Positions 1 to 6,500 of a stretch of DNA of 13,115 nt are shown here, in pieces. Positions within the stretch are counted from its first letter, which is position 1. The number at the start of each line of letters is the position of its first letter. The DNA comes from CAVSWN01 sp046728115 (lineage in GTDB: Bacteria > Acidobacteriota > Vicinamibacteria > Vicinamibacterales > CAVVIG01), in assembly GCA_046728115.1 (NCBI GenBank), contig JBKPDW010000448.1:1-13115 (forward strand). Reading direction: 5' to 3'. The notes under the pieces were generated by a model. That model had not been told where the DNA came from, ran no database searches, and was given only the letters and a program-made list of their open reading frames with translations. The position numbers and the translations under genes are program-made.

Positions 1-40
1 CTATTGGAATGCAATAGGAAGAACGCGCCCAAAGGAAGGC

Positions 41-77
41 AGCCGCAGAGCTCGCCCAGGACGCGGAGACGCGCGTG
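41..77. repeat. Possible dispersed intergenic repeat unit
   Basis: The plus strand here contains GCAGAG and then GGACGCGGAGACG; the complement reads CTCCGCGTCCT followed by GCTCTGCGG. This resembles the purine-rich 'gcagag / gacgcagaga' units scattered between genes in many environmental bacteria. A related element, CTCTGTGTCCT, lies at 10157-10167. I see no convincing gene in 1-116. The assignment is by resemblance only. Confidence 0.3.
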
Positions 78-116
78 CTCGGCATCCTTTCCTCGCCGAA
101 TTGCTTTCTTCCGTTG

Positions 117-315
117 CTACTCGGATCGAAGCGACTCGATCGGATCAGTACAAAGAGCGCGCACAGCGGGGGACGGCAGTAGCCGTGATCGCAATGATCG
201 GCAGGATCAGCGCGATGCCGCCAAACGTGAGCGGATCGCGCTTGCCGGCTGCGAAGAGAGGTTCCGCGAGGTACCGCGACAGACCGAATGCGCCCGCCAC
301 GACGACATACGTTTC
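117..315 (-). pseudogene. C-terminal remnant of an FtsX/MacB-type (ADOP-like) ABC permease
   Basis: Read on the minus strand, 315 down to about 170 gives the last membrane segment typical of the large acidobacterial permeases: GAFGLSRYL, LF, then RDPLTFGGIALILPIIA. After a run of five C on that strand (plus positions 168-172), the homology continues in another frame as PAVRALCTDPIESLRSE and then the TAG at 117-119. This tail matches the family's usual PARRA...DPI.ALR.E ending. Removing one base from the C run restores the frame. Everything upstream of this last segment is missing, because the next gene's stop codon lies at 343-345 and no start codon fits. I read it as a truncated and frameshifted leftover of a permease gene. 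The frameshift alone could be a sequencing error, but the missing N-terminal bulk could not. Confidence 0.7.
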
Positions 316-342
316 TGGGATAGGGCTGTGCGCCCGGACGAT

Positions 343-1593
343 CTACTTCCAGAGGCCGCCGTTCTTCAGTCGAACCAACTCGTCCGGATCGGTGGTGTTG
401 AAGCCGCGCGCTCGAGCGTGGTTCACGAAACCCGGCGTGATGCCGTGGTCGCGAAGCCGGACGACCTGCGCCAACGTCAAGTCCTTGAGGCCGAGCCCCT
501 TCATATCTGCCAGATACTCGGCCGAGACGCCATGATCTCGCATCCGGACGACGTCTTCGAGCGGCACGTTCTTGTAGCCGTTTGCAGCAAGATCGCGCAC
601 GTACGCCGCAGTTACGCCGTGATCCTTGAGGCGAACCAATTCTTCGGGCGTGAGTTTATCGTACCCTGCCGCTTTCATCTCGCTCGCGTACTGTGCGCGG
701 ATCCCGTGATCGCGCAGCCGGACGTACGCATCGAGGCCCGACACGTTGAACCCGAGATCCTTGATCTCCTTCACGTACTCGGGCGTGACCCCATGGTCCC
801 TGGCGCGGACGAGATCGTCGACCGTCGCGCCGCCGAACCCCGCCTGCTTCATCCCCTGGATGAACGCCTGGGTGACGCCATGGTCGCGAATCCTCACGAA
901 TTCCTCGAGCGATGTACCCGAAAAGCCTTCGGCCTTCATGGTTCTAACGAACTCGGGCGTCACGCCATGGTCGCGCGTTCGCACGAGCGTTTCGAGCGTC
1001 GCGGTTCTGAACCCTTCGGCCTTGATGCCGCGGATGAACTCGATGGTGACGCCGTGGGTCTTCGCGCGCTGGATGTCGTCGAGCGTCAGCTTGTCGTAGC
1101 CCTCCGTTTTCAGATCGCGAATGTAGCGCGGACCAACGTCGTGAACAGCGAGCTGATACTGGCGCCAGAGCGGGATGTCATCGCGGAAGCCGAGGCCTCG
1201 CATTTCCCCCACGTAGGCCGCGCGCGGAGCGAACGTGAAAAGGCCGGCACCGCGCCCATCGCGGAATGACCCTTCGAAGGACAGCGTTCCGGCCTCGCGA
1301 CGAAGATCGAACTTGACGCTCGCGGCGGTCAACTGCTCGTTGTTGGCCGGCAAGCCTGCGAGATCGTCAATCGGAAAGCTTTGGCCCATGTTCCAGCCCC
1401 CGCTGCGATCGCCGGAGCGGTCCCAGTCGGGCGGCGGAGTCGTCCGGAGCTGCAGAAAGACCTTGCCGCTGTTGAGCTCGGCGGTCCACGTGCCGTGTAT
1501 GTCAGCAGCTGACTGCGCCAAGGCGCCGTTGTGGCCAGCGGCGACAACGAGCAGCGAGACGAGAAGCGTTAAGGCACAGCGAACACGGAACAT
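343..1593 (-). CDS. Secreted protein with ten 29-residue DHGVT-type helical repeats
   Basis: This is a 416-residue protein of unknown function. A signal peptide covers residues 1-26, with a hydrophobic LTLLVSLLVVAA core and an ALA cleavage motif. Residues 28-126 form a compact, probably beta-rich domain (GTWTAEL, GTLSFEGSFRDGRGAGLFTF). Residues 127-416 are ten consecutive repeats of about 29 residues with the pattern [FY]-[VI]-x3-K-x2-G-[FY]-x3-[ST]-x2-[ED]-x-V-R-x-[RK]-D-H-G-[VI]-[TS]. I recall the same domain pair in acidobacterial proteins, often at the C-terminus of M56/BlaR1-like peptidases, but here no peptidase is attached. The start at 1593 is preferred over an in-frame ATG at 1611 because GGGAGGAG lies a few bases upstream and the signal peptide then begins properly. 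It follows recA on the same strand after 52 bp without a clear terminator, so read-through from recA is possible. Confidence 0.85.
   Translation of the reverse strand: MFRVRCALTLLVSLLVVAAGHNGALAQSAADIHGTWTAELNSGKVFLQLRTTPPPDWDRSGDRSGGWNMGQSFPIDDLAGLPANNEQLTAASVKFDLRREAGTLSFEGSFRDGRGAGLFTFAPRAAYVGEMRGLGFRDDIPLWRQYQLAVHDVGPRYIRDLKTEGYDKLTLDDIQRAKTHGVTIEFIRGIKAEGFRTATLETLVRTRDHGVTPEFVRTMKAEGFSGTSLEEFVRIRDHGVTQAFIQGMKQAGFGGATVDDLVRARDHGVTPEYVKEIKDLGFNVSGLDAYVRLRDHGIRAQYASEMKAAGYDKLTPEELVRLKDHGVTAAYVRDLAANGYKNVPLEDVVRMRDHGVSAEYLADMKGLGLKDLTLAQVVRLRDHGITPGFVNHARARGFNTTDPDELVRLKNGGLWK
346..1215 (-). repeat. Ten tandem 87-bp coding repeats
   Basis: The 3' part of the secreted repeat protein consists of ten units: the first of 30 codons, eight of exactly 29, and a last one of 28 that ends at the stop codon. 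On the plus strand the period shows as recurring 'gccatggtcgcg'-like words, for example near 880 and 966. Units are diverged at most positions except the DHG core, so the array looks old rather than recently amplified. The last unit has lost the core and reads NGG. Confidence 0.9.
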
Positions 1594-1599
1594 GGGTCT

Positions 1600-1632
1600 C
1601 CTCCCGATCATCCGCGTTGGACGACCGGGAGG
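1600..1632 (-). promoter_or_regulatory. Hairpin covering the ribosome binding site of the repeat-protein gene
   Basis: In the recA-to-repeat-gene gap the minus-strand transcript reads CCTCCCG, 19 bases, then CGGGAGG. The right arm contains the GGGAGG ribosome binding site of the gene starting at 1593. Pairing of these perfect 7-base arms would hide the site. The effect on translation is inferred, and anti-Shine-Dalgarno-like complements can arise by chance. Confidence 0.35.
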
Positions 1633-1645
1633 CTGGAAAGGTTGA

Positions 1646-2683
<1,038 letters not shown>

Positions 2684-2709
2684 GATGTGCTCCTTTGGTC
2701 CGACCCTGG

Positions 2710-2727
2710 GTCCGGTTGAAGCCGGAC
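2710..2727 (-). repeat. Small perfect hairpin in the recA leader
   Basis: GTCCGG and CCGGAC, separated by six bases, can form a stem about 27-44 bases upstream of the recA GTG. The surrounding text (CCGGCTTCAACCGGACC on the transcript strand) resembles short dispersed 'gtccggctt..agccggac' elements that I recall from acidobacterial intergenic regions. That link is memory-based and untested. Confidence 0.35.
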
Positions 2728-2773
2728 TCCACCTGCGACATGCGGTATCGGACGCTCCACTCGAAGCGGGGCC

Positions 2774-2803
2774 ATACTAAATCCGTGCCTGGGCGAAAGT
2801 CAA
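2774..2803 (-). promoter_or_regulatory. Probable sigma-70 promoter of recA
   Basis: On the minus strand TTGACT (complement of 2798-2803) is followed after 18 bases by TAGTAT (complement of 2774-2779). Transcription would start near 2767, giving a leader of roughly 83 bases before the GTG at 2683. This is the best -35/-10 pair in the recA upstream region. Confidence 0.6.
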
Positions 2804-2817
2804 GCGCAATTGTGCGC
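2804..2817. promoter_or_regulatory. Inverted repeat abutting the recA -35 box, possible operator
   Basis: GCGCAATTGTGCGC has outer arms GCGCA/TGCGC around four bases and sits immediately upstream of the recA -35 box. A short palindrome CGCATGCG partly overlaps it at 2815-2822. It does not match the LexA boxes I know from Enterobacteria, Firmicutes or Alphaproteobacteria, and the acidobacterial LexA site is unknown to me. It is a candidate operator by position and symmetry only. Confidence 0.3.
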
Positions 2818-2834
2818 ATGCGTGCCCATAAATG

Positions 2835-2840
2835 TATACT
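2835..2840 (+). promoter_or_regulatory. Possible -10 box for the YdjM-like gene
   Basis: TATACT in the context AATGTATACTCC lies about 77 bases upstream of the GTG at 2917, facing right. A good -35 hexamer is absent at the usual distance (GTGCGC at 2812-2817), so this would be a weak or activator-dependent promoter. GTATAC is itself palindromic, so the strand is ambiguous. Confidence 0.3.
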
Positions 2841-2916
2841 CCATAGCACCTTACTCAAATCGAGACTTTCGCCTCTCTGACCGAGATGTTGCAGAATCTG
2901 CGATCATACCCGCCTC

Positions 2917-3465
2917 GTGCCTAGTCCAATTGGCCATGCGCTGGCTGGCACCGCCGTGGCGTGGGGCGCTGATGCATTGGACCGCCAGCCGTCCTCCACC
3001 CGCCTTGTCGCAACGTGCGCACTGTTAGCCACGGTTGCCGACGTCGATCTCCTTCTGCCGCGGTATCACCGATCGGTTACCCACAGTGCGGTCGCGGTAG
3101 TCCTGGTCCTGATTATCGCGGCGGTCGTGACAGGGCGGGTCAAACGGTGGCGAATCGCGCTCGTGTGCGCCGTGGCCTATGCCTCGCATCCACTCCTCGA
3201 CTGGTTGGGCGCCGACACACTGCCTCCGTTCGGCATCCAATTCTTCTGGCCATTCGTGCACCAGTTCTTCGTCTCGGGGTTCGATGTGTTTGCGGAAACG
3301 GAGCGACGGCATCCGTTTTCGGGCCCGACGCTCGTTCAGAATCTCAGGGCGGTCGTGCAGGAGGTAGCGATCATCGGGCCACTAGCCGTCGCGTCATGGC
3401 TTGTACGTGTAAAAGCCCTGGCCCGATTTCCGTCCAAGGTGGCCGGCCGCGACCATGCGACGTAA
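2917..3465 (+). CDS. YdjM-family (DUF457) membrane-bound metal-dependent hydrolase-like protein
   Basis: This 182-residue integral membrane protein belongs to the LexA-regulated YdjM type, annotated as putative metal-dependent hydrolase; its substrate is not known. The family signature is clear: PSPIGHALAG at the extreme N-terminus, DVDLLLP at 42-48, HRSVTHS at 51-57 and ASHPLLDWLG at 89-98. This places His7, Asp42/Asp44, His51, His56, His91 and Asp95 as likely metal ligands. Hydrophobic segments lie near 30-47, 58-73, 80-90 and 145-165. The start is the GTG at 2917, because PSPIGHALAG begins these proteins; no Shine-Dalgarno site is visible. The gene is divergent from recA, and its last 72 bp overlap the end of the dehydrogenase gene on the other strand. 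In E. coli, ydjM belongs to the LexA regulon, so shared control with recA is plausible but inferred. Confidence 0.85.
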   Translation: MPSPIGHALAGTAVAWGADALDRQPSSTRLVATCALLATVADVDLLLPRYHRSVTHSAVAVVLVLIIAAVVTGRVKRWRIALVCAVAYASHPLLDWLGADTLPPFGIQFFWPFVHQFFVSGFDVFAETERRHPFSGPTLVQNLRAVVQEVAIIGPLAVASWLVRVKALARFPSKVAGRDHAT

Positions 3466-4248
3466 CAGGGGACACGCGCGGTATTTGGGATCGCCAAGTC
3501 CCTCGTGCAGCACGTTGAGGATCGCCAGGCAGACATCCAGACCGATGAAGTCCGCGAGGGTCAGCGGTCCCATCGGATGATTCATTCCAAGCTTCATCAC
3601 CGCATCGATCGCCTCGGGCGTGCCGACGCCTTCCATCACGGCGAAGATCGCCTCGTTGATCATCGGCATCAGAATTCGGTTGGCGATGAAGCCCGGATAG
3701 TCGGCCGCTTCGACTGGAGTCTTTCCGAGCGCCAGACAGAGTTCCGATGCGGTCCGCATTGCCTCCGGCGATGTTGCCTGACCGCGGATCAACTCGACGA
3801 GCACCATCAAGGGGACCGGGTTCATGAAGTGCATGCCGAGCACTTTGTCCGGCCGCTTCGTGGCGGCGCCGAGCGTGGTGATTGAGATCGACGAGGTGTT
3901 CGACGCCAGAATCGCATCAGCCGGAACGATGGCATCCAGGCTGGTGAGAAGGGCGCTCTTCGCACCGATGTTCTCGACGATCGCTTCGACGATGTAGTTC
4001 GCGTCGATCAGTTGCTCGAGCTGCGTTGTCGTCGTCAAACGACCCAACGCGGCATCGCGATCGCCGGCCGTCAGTTTGCCCTTCTCGACGAACCTCGCGA
4101 GGCTCTGGTCGATCGTGGCGCGCGCGCAATCGAGAAGGGGTTGCGCAACGTCTACCAGGCGCACGGAGAAACCGGCCTGGGCGAAGACCTGGGCGATGCC
4201 GTTGCCCATCGTGCCCGCGCCGACGACCCCTACCGTTTTGATACTCAT
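3394..4248 (-). CDS. 3-hydroxybutyryl-CoA / 3-hydroxyacyl-CoA dehydrogenase
   Basis: This NAD(P)-dependent enzyme interconverts (S)-3-hydroxybutyryl-CoA and acetoacetyl-CoA in butyrate-type or beta-oxidation metabolism in the cytoplasm. The 284 residues match the usual length of the stand-alone enzyme. The Rossmann motif GAGTMG is at residues 10-15. The catalytic His is His140 in GMHFMNP. SNTSSISIT, PGFIANRILMPMINEA and the terminal GRKSGQGFYTYKP are all family landmarks. The gene lies downstream of the thiolase on the same strand after 86 bp, and the two enzymes act in sequence. No strong ribosome binding site precedes the ATG at 4248. Whether the physiological partner is a butyrate or a fatty-acid pathway cannot be told from this window; hbd, mmgB or paaH would all be possible names. 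Confidence 0.95.
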   Translation of the reverse strand: MSIKTVGVVGAGTMGNGIAQVFAQAGFSVRLVDVAQPLLDCARATIDQSLARFVEKGKLTAGDRDAALGRLTTTTQLEQLIDANYIVEAIVENIGAKSALLTSLDAIVPADAILASNTSSISITTLGAATKRPDKVLGMHFMNPVPLMVLVELIRGQATSPEAMRTASELCLALGKTPVEAADYPGFIANRILMPMINEAIFAVMEGVGTPEAIDAVMKLGMNHPMGPLTLADFIGLDVCLAILNVLHEGLGDPKYRACPLLRRMVAAGHLGRKSGQGFYTYKP

Positions 4249-4278
4249 AACGCCACGACGATCAACGGGAAGACCACG

Positions 4279-4314
4279 GAACTCGCAGACAATTCATCAT
4301 GGGGCTGCGAGTTC
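4279..4314 (-). repeat. Perfect 10-bp inverted repeat between thiolase and dehydrogenase genes
   Basis: GAACTCGCAG at 4279-4288 and CTGCGAGTTC at 4305-4314 are exact complements around a 16-base loop. The stem lies in the 86-bp gap of the two-enzyme operon. No T run follows on the transcript strand, so it is not a standard terminator. It may be an RNA stability or processing element, or a protein-binding site. Confidence 0.65.
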
Positions 4315-4334
4315 GCGACCTCCGCTGATTGCCG

Positions 4335-5516
4335 TCAGGGCCTTTCGACGGCCAACGCCACGCCATTGCCTCCGCCGAGGCACAGCGTCGCGATCCCGCG
4401 CTTCAGACGTCGTTTTTCGAGTGCGTACAGCAGTGTCGTCAGCACCCTGCTGCCGCTCGAACCGATCGCGTGACCCAGCGCCACCGCACCGCCGTTGACG
4501 TTCACCTTCGCCGGATCGATGCCGAGCTCCCGCAGGACGGCGACCGCTTGCACGGCGAACGCTTCGTTCAGCTCGAAGAGATCCACGTCGTCGAGCTCCC
4601 AGCCGGTCTTCTCGGCGACGCGACGCACGGCTTCGACCGGCGTCATCAACACGAGCTTCGGTGGCAGGCCGCTCGTGGCCTGGCCGACGATGCGCGCCAG
4701 TGGCGTCAAACCGAGCGACTTTGCGCGCTCGGTCGCCATGACAACGAGCGCGGAAGCGCCGTCGTTGACACCGGGCGCGTTGCCGGCGGTGACCGTTCCG
4801 TCCTTCTTGAACGCCGGCTTGAGCGCACCGAGCGTTTCGGAGGTGGTGTCGGCCCGAATGCCCTCATCGCGGTCGACCACGACTGGATTGCCCTGCTTCC
4901 GCGGTATCGAGACAGGCAGAATTTCGTCGGCAAACGACCCATCGGCGGTGGCGCGCGCAGCTTTCTGATGGCTCTTCACCGCGTAGTCGTCCTGCGCTGC
5001 ACGGTCCACGTGGTAGTGCTCCGCAACAACCTCGCCAGCATTGCCCATGTGGCATTGCTCGAAGGCGCACCACAGGCCGTCGTGGATCATCGAATCCACG
5101 AGATCGGTGTTGCCCATGCGTACGCCTTCCCGCACGCGGGTCAGCAGGTACGGGCAGTTGCTCATCGACTCCATCCCGCCCGTCACGGCCACGTCGATGT
5201 CGCCGACGCGAATGGCCTGATCCGCCAGCATCACCGCCTTCAACCCCGATCCGCATACTTTGTTGATCGTCAGCGCAGCGACGTGATCGGGCAGTCCCCC
5301 TTTGAGCGCAGCCTGCCGTGCGGGACTTTGGCCAAGACCGGCGGAGACGACGTTGCCCATGATGCATTCGTCGACGATCTCCGGATCGATGCCGGCGCGT
5401 CGGACGGCTTCCTTCACGATCATCGCGCCAAGTTCAGGCGCGGTGAATCCCTTGAGCGCGCCGAGAAACTTCCCGGTAGGAGTTCGTACGGCGCTGACGA
5501 TTACGGTTTCGCGCAT
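4335..5516 (-). CDS. Acetyl-CoA C-acetyltransferase (thiolase)
   Basis: This enzyme condenses two acetyl-CoA to acetoacetyl-CoA, or cleaves it in the reverse direction. The 393-residue length is typical of biosynthetic-type thiolases. The catalytic residues are in place: the acylated Cys88 in NKVCGSGLKA, His349 in ALGHAIGSSGSR and Cys379 in CLGGGNGVA. NEAFAVQ and the N-terminal VIVSAVRTPTGKF are also family marks. The ATG at 5516 is four bases from the stop of the DUF721 gene, so the two are almost certainly cotranscribed and perhaps translationally coupled. The product would feed the 3-hydroxyacyl-CoA dehydrogenase encoded downstream. Names such as atoB, thlA or phaA depend on pathway context that is not visible here. 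Confidence 0.96.
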   Translation of the reverse strand: MRETVIVSAVRTPTGKFLGALKGFTAPELGAMIVKEAVRRAGIDPEIVDECIMGNVVSAGLGQSPARQAALKGGLPDHVAALTINKVCGSGLKAVMLADQAIRVGDIDVAVTGGMESMSNCPYLLTRVREGVRMGNTDLVDSMIHDGLWCAFEQCHMGNAGEVVAEHYHVDRAAQDDYAVKSHQKAARATADGSFADEILPVSIPRKQGNPVVVDRDEGIRADTTSETLGALKPAFKKDGTVTAGNAPGVNDGASALVVMATERAKSLGLTPLARIVGQATSGLPPKLVLMTPVEAVRRVAEKTGWELDDVDLFELNEAFAVQAVAVLRELGIDPAKVNVNGGAVALGHAIGSSGSRVLTTLLYALEKRRLKRGIATLCLGGGNGVALAVERP

Positions 5517-5520
5517 ACGT

Positions 5521-5796
5521 CTAAGTTCGCACCGTGATGCTGGTGACGGTCCGATCGCCGAGCAGCATCTGGAGCCGAGGCAGAATTACACGCGTCGAGC
5601 GTTTGATCTCGCGCGCCCATTGCGCGCTCGTGACCTCGACGACGAGAACAGTGCCATCCAGTTTCACGGCCGTGACACGGTCCAGCACGGACCCGACGGC
5701 CGTCTTCCACGCAAAGGCGATCTTGCCGTCCGACATCGGCGCGTCGCGAAGAATCTCGGCGATCGCGCCCGGTACGGCAGACGTCAACGGCTTCAT
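5521..5796 (-). CDS. DUF721 / DciA-like small protein
   Basis: This is a 91-residue protein of the DUF721 family, whose better-known member DciA helps load the replicative helicase DnaB. The recognisable pattern is AFAWKTAVGSVLDRVTAVKLDG at 27-48 with Trp30 and Gly35, followed by VLVVEVTSAQWAREIKR at 50-66 with Trp60, then ILPRLQMLLG and a C-terminal TVTSITVR strand. It is essentially the core domain alone. The frame stays open upstream to an ATG at 5940, but that part overlaps maf on the other strand and does not resemble the family, so the start is placed at 5796. No Shine-Dalgarno site is present. It precedes the thiolase gene by four bases. A helicase-loading role here is inferred from family only. 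Confidence 0.8.
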   Translation of the reverse strand: MKPLTSAVPGAIAEILRDAPMSDGKIAFAWKTAVGSVLDRVTAVKLDGTVLVVEVTSAQWAREIKRSTRVILPRLQMLLGDRTVTSITVRT

Positions 5797-5801
5797 TCTG
5801 A

Positions 5802-5809
5802 CTATTATT
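5802..5809. promoter_or_regulatory. Overlapping divergent -10 boxes between DUF721 gene and maf
   Basis: Only 19 bases separate the two start codons (5796 and 5816), and their AT-rich centre is CTATTATT. Rightward TATTAT (5803-5808) ends seven bases before the maf GTG. Leftward AATAAT (complement of 5804-5809) ends seven bases before the DUF721 ATG. Both would start transcription at or on the start codon. Neither has a good -35 box. Leaderless transcripts are inferred from spacing and the lack of ribosome binding sites. Confidence 0.4.
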
Positions 5810-5815
5810 GCAGCT

Positions 5816-6391
5816 GTGCGTCTGATCCTGGCGTCCGCTTCGCCCCGTCGCGCAGAATTGCTGCGGGCGGCTGGATTCGAGTTCGAAACAATCGCCGCCG
5901 ACGTCGATGAGCGTGTGCGGCCCGGCGAATCGCCGACCACCTATGTGCGGCGTCTCGCGGCGGACAAGTCTGCGGCGGTCCACCTGGCGTCCGGCAGACA
6001 CCGCGAGCCGGCCAACGAGGTCTTGACCGTCGCAGCGGATACCGCGGTCATCCTCGAAGACCAGATCCTGGGAAAGCCGAAGAACGATGTGGAAGCCGGC
6101 GAGATGCTGCGCCAACTGGCTGGACGTCGCCACAATGTGGTGACGGGACTCAGCTTGCGTCGAGGCGCGTTCGAGGTCGGTCGCGTCGAAGTCACAGCTG
6201 TGCATTTTGCGCCGTTGACCGCGGATGACGTCGCCTGGTACGTCGCCAGCGGTGAAGGACGGGACAAGGCCGGTGCCTACGCGATTCAGGGTCTTGCGTC
6301 CCGTTTCGTGACTCGAATCGACGGGTCATATTCGAACGTTGTGGGGTTGCCGGTTGCGGCGATGGTCGAGCTGATGCGGCAACTGGCCTGA
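5816..6391 (+). CDS. maf: Maf-family nucleoside triphosphate pyrophosphatase
   Basis: Maf proteins hydrolyse non-canonical or excess nucleoside triphosphates to monophosphates and pyrophosphate, acting as house-cleaning enzymes. The 191-residue product shows LILASASPRR at 3-12, VAADTAVILEDQILGKP with Asp75 as the likely catalytic or metal residue, RRHNVVTGL, and the KAGAYAIQG plus GSYSNVVGLP C-terminal motifs. The IQG form points to the YhdE-like dTTP/UTP pyrophosphatase group. The start is a GTG at 5816. The frame is open further upstream, but that stretch is antisense to the DUF721 gene and unlike Maf. No Shine-Dalgarno site precedes the GTG. It is divergent from the DUF721-thiolase-dehydrogenase cluster and is followed by a strong hairpin. 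Confidence 0.95.
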   Translation: MRLILASASPRRAELLRAAGFEFETIAADVDERVRPGESPTTYVRRLAADKSAAVHLASGRHREPANEVLTVAADTAVILEDQILGKPKNDVEAGEMLRQLAGRRHNVVTGLSLRRGAFEVGRVEVTAVHFAPLTADDVAWYVASGEGRDKAGAYAIQGLASRFVTRIDGSYSNVVGLPVAAMVELMRQLA

Positions 6392-6395
6392 ACCC

Positions 6396-6439
6396 ACCTC
6401 TGTCCCCGCCCCGACCTCCCCGGGCGCGGGGACGGAGGT
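6396..6439 (+). terminator. GC-rich hairpin after maf, probable terminator
   Basis: ACCTCTGTCCCCGC (6396-6409) pairs with GCGGGGACGGAGGT (6426-6439) across 14 positions, including one G-U pair, around a 16-base loop that has further C/G complementarity. It begins four bases after the maf stop. The following TTGCTTGC is only weakly T-rich, so intrinsic termination may be inefficient. It separates maf from the Ccm operon. Confidence 0.6.
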
Positions 6440-6442
6440 TGC

Positions 6443-6471
6443 TTGCATCCTGATCACGCTCGGGCTATTCT
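6443..6471 (+). promoter_or_regulatory. Candidate promoter of the Ccm operon
   Basis: TTGCAT (6443-6448), a 17-base spacer and TATTCT (6466-6471) lie just after the maf hairpin and end about 30 bases before the ccmE ATG. Matches to consensus are partial, but position and spacing are right, and no other pair in the gap is better. Confidence 0.4.
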
Positions 6472-6500
6472 GGGCAGCAAGTCCACTCCCGGAAGTCCTT

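Noticed and set aside
346..1215. CRISPR-like periodic array
   Set aside because: The 87-bp period is an in-frame protein repeat without invariant repeats or unique spacers.
4..1269. A 421-codon open frame on the plus strand covering the first 1.27 kb
   Set aside because: It is antisense to the repeat protein and the permease remnant. Its repetitive Arg/Asp/Glu-rich text mirrors the 87-bp repeats, and it has no family features.
2774..2780. TTAGTAT near the recA -10 as half of a Xanthomonas-type LexA box
   Set aside because: The required second half TACTAA is not at the right distance, and the bases are explained by the -10 box.
2834..2868. A second leftward recA promoter using TATACA and TTGAGT
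   Set aside because: The spacer would be only about 14 bases; the TTGACT/TAGTAT pair closer to recA is better.
4329..5537. A 402-codon plus-strand open frame opposite the thiolase
   Set aside because: It is a GC-driven antisense shadow of a gene with intact catalytic residues; its translation is Arg/His-rich and featureless.
5797..5940. N-terminal extension of the DUF721 protein to an ATG at 5940
   Set aside because: This stretch is antisense to the conserved start of Maf and unlike DUF721 proteins.
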